Shown here: one piece after another, positions 1-4,874 of the stretch
Position numbering within the stretch: the first letter of the stretch is position 1
How the letters are laid out: the number at the start of each line of letters is the position of its first letter
Assembly: GCA_021784715.1 (NCBI GenBank)
Contig: JAJYHP010000167.1
Coordinates: forward strand, 1-6,291
Direction of reading: 5' to 3'
Source: a bacterium
GTDB taxonomy: Bacteria; Eremiobacterota; Eremiobacteria; Baltobacterales; Baltobacteraceae
Length of the DNA stretch: 6,291 nt
Notes under the pieces: generated by a model
Told to the model about the DNA's origin: nothing
Database searches by the model: none
The model's input: only the letters and a program-made list of their open reading frames with translations
Position numbers and translations under genes: made by a program

Positions 1-1
1 C

Positions 2-538
2 GTGCTCTACCATCTCAACTTCAACTTCACCGAATTCAACCAACAGGCGGGGCGCGCCGGGCGCGACGGAGACGACGCGCGCATCCACTTGCTCTTCGGC
101 CCCGCGGATCGTCGGCTCAACGAATTTCTGTTGAAACTCGACGCGCCGACGAAGCCGATGCTGCGGGAGATCTATCGCGGCATCAAGCGGCTCGCGGGCG
201 AGGCTCCCTTGCATGCGACGAGTCGAGAGATCTCCGACGCGCTCGATATCGAAGATTGTCGCGATCGCACGATCGAGAGCGCGCTGCGAATCTTCGAAGA
301 CGAGCGCTTGGTCGAACTCGGACGCGACGACGATGGTTCCTACCTGCGGATGTTGCCGGTCGCCGGGAAAATCGAGCTCGATGAAAACGAACGCTTCGCC
401 GAAGGCGAAGCGGAACGCGAGGCGTTTGCCGAGTTCGCCGAATTCGTTTTGAGCGCCGAGGCGAGCGCGCTCGAACGGCTCATCGATCGCCCACTCTATC
501 CCGAACGCATTCCCTTGCGTTCGATCGGCCGCAGCTAG
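2..538 (+). CDS. RecQ-like superfamily 2 DNA helicase, C-terminal part (5' end outside window)
   Basis: The open frame enters from the left edge, so the first codon read here (GTG at 2) is probably internal. The visible 178 residues start at the end of the second RecA-like domain: YHLNF, then FNQQAGRAGRDG at residues 12-23, which is helicase motif VI (QxxGRAGRDG) of the RecQ group with its arginine finger. After it comes a mostly helical region of about 150 residues, including a winged-helix-like stretch around residues 52-115 (SREISDAL, ALRIFEDERLVELG). The fragment has only one cysteine (C86), so the four-cysteine zinc module that normally follows motif VI in RecQ is missing, and no HRDC domain is recognisable. 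I infer an ATP-dependent DNA unwinding enzyme in repair or recombination. It could be a stand-alone divergent RecQ or the helicase half of a larger fusion, for example with a RecJ-type nuclease, which I cannot see. Its TAG stop overlaps the argS stop. Family call is firm; the exact subfamily is not. Confidence 0.8.
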   Translation: MLYHLNFNFTEFNQQAGRAGRDGDDARIHLLFGPADRRLNEFLLKLDAPTKPMLREIYRGIKRLAGEAPLHATSREISDALDIEDCRDRTIESALRIFEDERLVELGRDDDGSYLRMLPVAGKIELDENERFAEGEAEREAFAEFAEFVLSAEASALERLIDRPLYPERIPLRSIGRS

Positions 539-2238
539 TCCGAGGCGAGGCGCTCCATGCTTTCGGGGGCGCCGACTCCCAGAACGCGCAGCGCGTTCGC
601 GAGCACGTGTTGGGTCGCAGAGGCGAGCGCGAGCCGCGCGAGCCGCTCCTCGCGCTCGTCGCAGAGAATGCGGCATTCGCCGTAAAAGGCGTGAAAATCG
701 GCGGCGATATCGCGAGCGAAGCGCGCGAGGCGGTGCGGGCTTAACGTCGTCACGACCGTTTGGAGGACGCGCGGGTATTCGTCGATGCGGCGCATCAACG
801 CGATCTCGCTCGCTTTGGCGAGCGGCGCGAGCGTCTCGCCGCGCCGCGCGAGGCGAAGTTCGTCGGCATCGGCATTGCGAAGCACCGAAGCGATGCGGGC
901 GTGTCCGTACTGCACGTAATAAACGGGGTTCTCGTTGCTCTGCTCGGTCGCGAGTTTCAGATCGAAGGCCAACGGCGTATCGGTCGCCAGCATGGCGAAA
1001 AAGAAACGCGCGGCATCGACGCCGACTTCGTCGAGGATCGCATCGAGCGTGACGATCTCGCCGGCGCGTTTGCTCATGGCGACCTGCTCGCCGCCGCGCG
1101 AGAGCGTTACCTGCTGGGCGATCGCCACGTCGAGCTTTCCGGCGTAGCCGAACGCGCTCGCGAGGCCGCGCAAACGTTCGATATAGCCGTGATGGTCGGG
1201 GCCGAGGAGATCGATCACGCGATCGGCGCGTTTGAGCTTTTCGTAATGGTAGGCGACGTCGGCGCAGTAATAGGTCGGCTTCCCGTCGCTCTTCACCAGC
1301 ACGCGGTCCTTATCGTCGCCGAATTGCGTGGCGCGGAAATAGAGCGCACCCTCGTTTTCGTAGGTGAGCCCCAACTCGCGGAGCCGTTCGACGCCCGCTC
1401 GCACCTTGCCGGTTTCGTGAAGCTCGCGCTCGCTCTGCCAGAGATCGTAGTGAATGCCGAAGCGCTCGACCGTGCGCTGCTGCTCGGCGACGAGCGCGTC
1501 GCGGCCGCGCGTGCCGAAGAGCGGAAGCCAGAGCGATTCTTCGGCGTCATCGTAGCGCGCGCCGAATTCGTTCCGCAACGCGGCGGCGATGGGGAGCAGG
1601 TAGTCGCCGGGATAGCCTTCTTCCGGAAATGGAAAGCTGGGATCGGCGATCTGCCGGTAGCGCGCGTAGAGCGAACGTGCGAGCGTCTCGACTTGGCCGC
1701 CCGCATCGTTGACGATCCATTCGGTGAAGACATCGTAGCCGCAGGCATCGAATGCCGCCGCGAGCGTCGCACCGATGGAGAGCGCGCGCCCTTGCACGAC
1801 GACAAGCGGCCCGGTTGGGTTCGCACTGCCGAACTCGAGCGAGATACGCGTCCCGTTGCGCGGGAACTCTCCGTAGCGCGCGCCTTCGTGCAACGCGCGT
1901 TCGACGACGCGCTGCCAACATTGCGGCGCGAGGCGAAGATTGATAAACCCTGCGGTCGCCTGCGCATCCACAACGAGTGCGGCGATCTCGGGACGCGAGA
2001 GGATCGCATCCTCGATCAGCCTCTGCGCGATCTGCTGCGGCGCGCTGCGCGCCGCTTTTGCGAGCCCGAAGGCGACGTTGGTGGCGACATCACCGAACTC
2101 CGGGCGCCGCGGCGCTTCGAAGGTGACGCTCGTCACGTCGACGCCGTACCGCGCGCGCGCGGCATCGCGAATCACGCGATCGATACGAACGAGCGCTTCT
2201 TCGGGCGTCGGCATGCGGTCAGTGGTGGTAGGGTTCAT
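535..2238 (-). CDS. argS: Arginyl-tRNA synthetase (class I) with altered HIGH motif
   Basis: This cytoplasmic enzyme charges tRNA-Arg with arginine using ATP. It has 567 residues, within the usual bacterial ArgRS range. The N-terminal Add-1 domain (about 1-115) contains RRPEFGDVATNVAF (44-57). The catalytic domain starts with SANPTGPL (138-145), followed by WIVNDAGGQ (174-182), GYPGDYL (208-214), DGKPTYYCADVAYHYEK (318-334) and DLLGPDHHGYIERL (343-356). The KMSKS-type loop is VAMSKRAG (386-393) with its second lysine (K390) kept. The C-terminal DALR anticodon-binding domain carries NENPVYYVQYGHARI (435-449). The oddity is the HIGH motif: the family's HVGH after NPTGPL is VVVQ here (146-149). 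The ATG at 2238 overlaps the rlmH end by 20 bp; an in-frame ATG at 2214, 4 bp after the rlmH stop, is a rival start, and neither has a clear ribosome binding site at good spacing. Identity is sure from many other motifs; full activity is an inference. Confidence 0.96.
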   Translation of the reverse strand: MNPTTTDRMPTPEEALVRIDRVIRDAARARYGVDVTSVTFEAPRRPEFGDVATNVAFGLAKAARSAPQQIAQRLIEDAILSRPEIAALVVDAQATAGFINLRLAPQCWQRVVERALHEGARYGEFPRNGTRISLEFGSANPTGPLVVVQGRALSIGATLAAAFDACGYDVFTEWIVNDAGGQVETLARSLYARYRQIADPSFPFPEEGYPGDYLLPIAAALRNEFGARYDDAEESLWLPLFGTRGRDALVAEQQRTVERFGIHYDLWQSERELHETGKVRAGVERLRELGLTYENEGALYFRATQFGDDKDRVLVKSDGKPTYYCADVAYHYEKLKRADRVIDLLGPDHHGYIERLRGLASAFGYAGKLDVAIAQQVTLSRGGEQVAMSKRAGEIVTLDAILDEVGVDAARFFFAMLATDTPLAFDLKLATEQSNENPVYYVQYGHARIASVLRNADADELRLARRGETLAPLAKASEIALMRRIDEYPRVLQTVVTTLSPHRLARFARDIAADFHAFYGECRILCDEREERLARLALASATQHVLANALRVLGVGAPESMERLASD

Positions 2239-2692
2239 TCCGTGCGATCTTCGCCGCGCGGTAGAGTTGTTCCAGCACGAGCGCGCGCGCCCACTCGTGC
2301 AAAAACGTCAACGGCGAGAGCGACCAGCGAAAAGTCGCACGGTCGAAGAGCGCGGGTGCCGCGCCGTAGGTCCCCGCGACGACGAGCGTCAAACGCGAGA
2401 TGCCGGTCGCATCGAGCGCGGCCAGCTTCGCCGAGAGCTGCGGGCTCGAGAGCGATTCGCCGGTGCGTTCGAGCAACCAGAGCGGCTCGCTCTCGGGAAC
2501 GAGGCGGAGGATCCGTTCGCCTTCTTCGGCGATCGCACTCGCCGGGCTGCGCCCATCGGATGCGCGCACTTCGCGGATCTCGCAGGGCATCATCGGCTGA
2601 AGGCGCGTCGCAAATTCTTCGCAGAGCGCGGCGATCGGCGCGCTACGAAGTTTGCCGACCGCGATGATCCGGAGCCGCATGGGGGCTATCAT
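2219..2692 (-). CDS. rlmH: 23S rRNA (pseudouridine-1915-N3)-methyltransferase RlmH
   Basis: RlmH is a SPOUT-family SAM-dependent methyltransferase that methylates pseudouridine 1915 in helix 69 of 23S rRNA on the assembled ribosome. The 157 residues match the family length (about 155-160). The N-terminus RLRIIAVGKLRS (6-17) is the typical first strand and loop, EEGERIL (56-62) follows, and WLLERTGESLSSPQLS (72-87) is the usual mid-domain signature. The knotted SAM site is VVAGTYG (104-110) and LSPLTFLHEWARALVLEQ (125-142), ending in YRAAKIARNEPYHH (144-157), the hallmark C-terminus. Two usual positions differ: the glycine pair of IGGxxG is AG here, and the proline of TFPH is leucine. The ATG at 2692 overlaps the dprA stop as ATGA and has AAGG 4 nt upstream, so I prefer it to the ATG at 2680, although the latter fits the family's normal first residue. 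It lies between dprA and argS and is probably translationally coupled to dprA. Confidence 0.95.
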   Translation of the reverse strand: MIAPMRLRIIAVGKLRSAPIAALCEEFATRLQPMMPCEIREVRASDGRSPASAIAEEGERILRLVPESEPLWLLERTGESLSSPQLSAKLAALDATGISRLTLVVAGTYGAAPALFDRATFRWSLSPLTFLHEWARALVLEQLYRAAKIARNEPYHH

Positions 2693-3570
2693 CGCGCCTT
2701 GCGCGTGCGCCGCGCAAGCGCATACCCGGCAGCGCGCCGTTCGATAGCGCCGCCGAGTTCGAGCAGGTTCAGGCGCCCGATCAGCTCGCCGGCGGGGAGG
2801 GCGCTCGCAGCGAGAAGCGCTTCGAGGCTCGCTTCACCCGCTGCGAGGAGGGCGAGCAAGGCATCGCTCGGGAGAGCGGGCTCCTCCGGCGCTTCGGGTA
2901 GGGCCGCCTGTCGCCGGAGCAGCCCCATCGCCTCGACGATATCGGCGGCATCGCGAACCAACGTCGCCCCATCGCGCAGCAGGGCGAGGCTCCCGGCACC
3001 GCTGCGGCGATCGACGTCGCAGGGGAGCGCGAGGACCGGGATCTCGCCCCCCGCCCAGCTCGCGGTGTTCAGCGCCCCCGAGCGGGCCGGCGCTTCGACG
3101 ACCAGCACGGCGTCGGCGAGCGCGACAACGACGCCGTTGCGGGCCAGAAACTGCCCTGGGCGCGCGGGTTCCTCTGGTGGGAAGGGTGAGAGCACGGCGC
3201 CGCCCGCCGCAAGCATGCGCTGGGCTAGGGCGGCGTTTCGCGGGGGGTAAAAGCAGCGGTGCCCGGAGCCGAGGACGCCGATCGTCGGCGCGCCCGCATC
3301 GAGCGCTCCTTCGTGTGCCGCCGCATCGATGCCGAGCGCGAGTCCCGAGAGCACGCAGATGCCCAGCCCGGCGAGCTCGGCGGCGAGCGAGCGCGCCTGC
3401 CCGCGGCCATAGGGGCTTGCCGCCCGGGTTCCGACGATGGCGAGGGAGGGGCGTGCGAGGGCTTCGAGGCTCCCCGTCGCCCAGAGCCCGGCAAAACGCG
3501 GCTCCGGCCGGCCGGGGCGGAGAGCAAGGAAACGCTCGCGGGGTTCGAAGCGAAGCTCCATACCGTTCAT
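2689..3570 (-). CDS. dprA: DNA-processing protein DprA (RecA loader on single-stranded DNA)
   Basis: DprA (Smf) binds incoming single-stranded DNA during natural transformation and loads RecA in the cytoplasm. The 293-residue protein holds the extended Rossmann fold: LAIVGTRAASPYG (43-55), VLSGLALGIDAAAHEGAL (73-90), TIGVLGSG (96-103), YPPRN (108-112), LVVEAPARSGALNTA (156-170) and a loop ending DGATLV (200-205). A winged-helix DprA C-terminal domain follows at about 235-287 (SDALLALL, LIGRLNLLELGGAIERR). No N-terminal SAM or helix-hairpin-helix domain is present; only a short lead of about 40 residues precedes the core. The usual FPxRNRIIAGL segment reads FLARNGVVVAL (141-151), an unusual substitution at a conserved spot. 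It is the first gene of the minus-strand unit dprA-rlmH-argS. The start at 3570 versus the ATG at 3561 is unresolved, since neither has a strong ribosome binding site. DprA is widespread also in species not known to be competent. Confidence 0.95.
   Translation of the reverse strand: MNGMELRFEPRERFLALRPGRPEPRFAGLWATGSLEALARPSLAIVGTRAASPYGRGQARSLAAELAGLGICVLSGLALGIDAAAHEGALDAGAPTIGVLGSGHRCFYPPRNAALAQRMLAAGGAVLSPFPPEEPARPGQFLARNGVVVALADAVLVVEAPARSGALNTASWAGGEIPVLALPCDVDRRSGAGSLALLRDGATLVRDAADIVEAMGLLRRQAALPEAPEEPALPSDALLALLAAGEASLEALLAASALPAGELIGRLNLLELGGAIERRAAGYALARRTRKAR
2698..2718 (-). promoter_or_regulatory. Perfect inverted repeat over the rlmH ribosome binding site
   Basis: An 8-bp perfect inverted repeat (CTTGCGCG / CGCGCAAG) with a 5-nt loop lies at the very end of dprA, 5 nt before the rlmH ATG on the transcript. 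The 3' arm contains most of the AAGG that is the only Shine-Dalgarno-like element for rlmH, so folding would hide it. A ribosome finishing dprA would melt the stem. A role in coupling rlmH translation to dprA is inference; the repeat is also coding sequence and could be chance in G+C-rich DNA. Confidence 0.4.
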
Positions 3571-3641
3571 TCACGAGCGGGCTCGCGCCGACAAGCGGGG
3601 GGAATCCCGGGCGGCCCAGAGAAACGGCGGGTCGCCGATAC

Positions 3642-3650
3642 GGAAGGAGT
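3642..3650 (+). promoter_or_regulatory. Strong Shine-Dalgarno fixing a GTG start
   Basis: GGAAGGAGT contains AGGAG 5 nt before the GTG at 3655. It is the best ribosome binding site in the window, and it decides that the zinc ribbon gene starts at 3655. The much longer in-frame extension upstream (back to 3259) lies antisense to dprA and has no such support. The 84-bp gap to dprA (3571-3654) shows no sigma-70-like promoter I can defend on either strand. Confidence 0.85.
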
Positions 3651-3654
3651 AACT

Positions 3655-3804
3655 GTGGCAGTCGAAGCCTATTGCGTCAAGTGCAAAGCGAAACAGCCCA
3701 TGGCTGACGCCAAGCAAATTACGATGAAGAACGGTCGCCCGGCGACCGAGGGAAAGTGCTCGAAATGCGGCACGAAGATGTTCAAGATCGGGGCGGCAAA
3801 GTAG
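3655..3804 (+). CDS. Small zinc ribbon protein, DUF5679 type
   Basis: This 49-residue protein starts at GTG 3655. It is a single compact zinc ribbon: YCVKC near the N-terminus (C7 and C10) and KCSKCGTKMF in the second half (C35 and C38), with the two CxxC knuckles 24 residues apart. Between them is ITMKNGRPATEGKC, the sequence that typifies the DUF5679 family (as I recall it). The family's biochemical role is unknown to me; a nucleic acid or protein-binding role would be a guess from the fold. The true start is set by the strong GGAAGGAGT site; a longer frame running back to 3259 would be antisense to dprA and is rejected. It stands alone on the plus strand, divergent from dprA, and is closed by its own intrinsic terminator 33 bp later. 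That makes it a monocistronic, probably well-expressed gene rather than part of the nrdR operon. Confidence 0.88.
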   Translation: MAVEAYCVKCKAKQPMADAKQITMKNGRPATEGKCSKCGTKMFKIGAAK

Positions 3805-3836
3805 CCGCGTCGCTCTGAAAGACCAGGAGCATACGG

Positions 3837-3864
3837 AAAAGGGCCACCGCTCGGTGGTCCTTTT
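3837..3864 (+). terminator. Intrinsic (Rho-independent) terminator
   Basis: AAAAGGGCCACC pairs with GGTGGTCCTTTT across a GCTC tetraloop, giving a 12-bp stem with one G-T wobble and a T-rich 3' arm. It sits 33 bp after the zinc ribbon stop and just before the nrdR promoter, so it separates the two units. The A-tract on the other side makes it symmetrical and possibly bidirectional, although no minus-strand gene ends here. The T run is short (four), which lowers certainty slightly. Confidence 0.85.
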
Positions 3865-3892
3865 GCGTTCCCTACGGGTAGTGGGTTATACT
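3863..3892 (+). promoter_or_regulatory. Probable sigma-70-type promoter of the nrdR operon
   Basis: TATACT at 3887-3892 matches the -10 consensus at five of six positions and stands out in this G+C-rich DNA. A weak -35, TTGCGT at 3863-3868, lies 18 bp upstream and overlaps the tail of the terminator. Transcription would begin near 3899-3900, about 40 nt before the nrdR start. The -10 is persuasive; the -35 is poor (three of six), as expected for a regulated or activator-helped promoter. Confidence 0.6.
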
Positions 3893-3900
3893 AACGCGAA

Positions 3901-3913
3901 GCACAATATGTGC
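3901..3913 (+). promoter_or_regulatory. Inverted repeat at the predicted transcription start, candidate operator
   Basis: GCACA-ATA-TGTGC is a 5-bp inverted repeat with a 3-bp centre, directly after the -10 hexamer. The position is right for a repressor operator. Its left half (CACAATAT) resembles half of the NrdR box known from other bacteria (acaCwAtATaTwGtgt), but the right half does not keep the 16-bp spacing. Autoregulation by NrdR is therefore only a possibility. A hairpin in the 5' leader is the alternative. Confidence 0.4.
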
Positions 3914-3924
3914 GTTACATCGTC

Positions 3925-3931
3925 GTGAGGG
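3925..3931 (+). promoter_or_regulatory. Shine-Dalgarno supporting a CTG start of nrdR
   Basis: GTGAGGG gives GAGGG (3927-3931) 7 nt before the CTG at 3939. No ATG, GTG or TTG lies in the nrdR frame between the promoter and the zinc ribbon, so this site supports initiation at CTG. Confidence 0.6.
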
Positions 3932-3938
3932 CTCGCCG

Positions 3939-4391
3939 CTGATCTGTCCGACCTGCCGCAAGAGCGAGACACGCGTCGTCGATTCACGCGACGACGATAA
4001 TGTCGTGCGCCGCCGTCGCGAGTGCCTCGACCCGCGTTGCAAGCACCGCTTCACCACCTACGAGCGCATGGAACAATCGCGCCTCTTCGTCGTGAAGAAG
4101 GATGGCCGACGCGAGCATTACTCGCGCGAGAAGCTGCTCTCGGGGCTGCATAAGGCCTGCGAGAAGCGCCCGATCTCCGAGAACCAGATGGAGAGCATCG
4201 CCGCCGATTTGGAGCGCGAACTCTTCGCGCGCGGCGAGAACGAAGTCCCGTCGACGCTCGTCGGCGAAAAAGTGATGGAGGCGTTGCGCGGGCTCGACCC
4301 GGTCGCGTACATCCGCTTCGCCTCGGTCTATCGCTCGTTCCGAGATATTGAAAGCTTCCGAGAAGAACTCTCGACCCTTCTTCCTAAGTAA
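3939..4391 (+). CDS. nrdR: Transcriptional repressor NrdR, probable CTG start
   Basis: NrdR senses ATP/dATP through an ATP-cone domain and represses ribonucleotide reductase genes by binding NrdR boxes. Read from CTG 3939 it has 150 residues, the normal family length. The N-terminal zinc ribbon is ICPTC (C3, C6) paired with ECLDPRC (C29, C34), followed by RFTTYERME (37-45); RRRRE (24-28) is the conserved basic stretch of the DNA-binding region. The ATP-cone runs from about 47 to 139: VVKKDGRREHYSREKL, then GEKVMEALRGLDPVAYIRFASVYRSF, then DIESFREEL. The nearest standard start, GTG 4005, is residue 23 and would remove C3 and C6. The L-I-C-P beginning lines up with M-x-C-P of the family, and GAGGG is well placed upstream. 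The second knuckle is slightly widened (C-x4-C instead of C-x2-C). It leads an operon with dut 6 bp downstream, both serving deoxynucleotide balance. Confidence 0.93.
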   Translation: MICPTCRKSETRVVDSRDDDNVVRRRRECLDPRCKHRFTTYERMEQSRLFVVKKDGRREHYSREKLLSGLHKACEKRPISENQMESIAADLERELFARGENEVPSTLVGEKVMEALRGLDPVAYIRFASVYRSFRDIESFREELSTLLPK

Positions 4392-4397
4392 GGGGCT

Positions 4398-4874
4398 ATG
4401 AGCGCCGATCTTCGCCACATGCCGCGCGTCGCCGTGCGTCGGCTCGCGCATGCCGCCGAGCTTCCCCCTCCGACCTACATGAGCGATGCGGCTGCGGGCG
4501 CGGATCTCTGCGCCGCGCATGCGTTGCGCCTCGCGCCTGGAGAGCGTTCGCTCGTACCGACCGGCTTCGCCATCGAACTCCCGAACGGATTCGAAGCGCA
4601 AGTGCGTCCGCGTAGCGGGCTCGCGCTGCGCAGCGGAATTACCTGTTTGAACTCGCCCGGGACGATCGATGCGGATTATCGCGGCGAGATCTGCGTGCTG
4701 CTCATCAATCACGGGCAGGAGAGCGTCGAGATCGCTCGCGGCGAGCGCATCGCGCAACTCGTCGTCGCGCCGGTCGCTCGCGCGAGCTTCGAAATCGTCG
4801 ACGATCTCGGCGAGAGCGCGCGCGGCGAGGGCGGCTTCGGCAGCACCGGGCGAAGCGCGCCGGTCCGCGCATGA
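4398..4874 (+). CDS. dut: Deoxyuridine 5'-triphosphate nucleotidohydrolase (dUTPase)
   Basis: Dut hydrolyses dUTP to dUMP and pyrophosphate, keeping uracil out of DNA and supplying dUMP for thymidylate synthesis. The 158-residue protein has all five motifs of the homotrimeric family: AAGADLCAA (32-40), PRSGLAL (71-77), [14 protein letters not shown] (85-98) with catalytic D91, [10 protein letters not shown] (114-123), and [10 protein letters not shown] (142-151), whose phenylalanine stacks on the uracil in known structures. Motif 5 is intact, so the flexible C-terminal lid is present. The ATG at 4398 follows the nrdR stop by 6 bp, with AAGGGG at 4390-4395 overlapping that stop. ATG 4419 (residue 8) is possible but lacks a ribosome binding site. 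The stop overlaps the start of the next gene as ATGA, so translation is likely coupled. Nothing is missing, and the assignment is secure. Confidence 0.97.
   Translation: MSADLRHMPRVAVRRLAHAAELPPPTYMSDAAAGADLCAAHALRLAPGERSLVPTGFAIELPNGFEAQVRPRSGLALRSGITCLNSPGTIDADYRGEICVLLINHGQESVEIARGERIAQLVVAPVARASFEIVDDLGESARGEGGFGSTGRSAPVRA

Noticed and set aside
760..2667. Long plus-strand open frame of 635 codons
   Set aside because: It lies wholly antisense to argS and rlmH, which have clear family motifs; the translation is low-complexity, rich in Arg/Ala/Glu and matches no domain. It is a G+C-driven shadow frame.
1940..3250. Plus-strand open frame of 436 codons
   Set aside because: It is antisense to argS, rlmH and dprA, with serine/arginine/alanine-rich nonsense composition and no ribosome binding site.
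3259..3654. N-terminal extension of the zinc ribbon protein to 181 residues
   Set aside because: The extension is antisense to dprA and of shadow-type composition, while GTG 3655 has an excellent ribosome binding site and begins exactly at the family's N-terminus.
4005..4391. nrdR starting at GTG 4005 (128 residues)
   Set aside because: This start cuts off the first CxxC of the zinc ribbon and lacks a ribosome binding site; the alignment continues upstream to CTG 3939.
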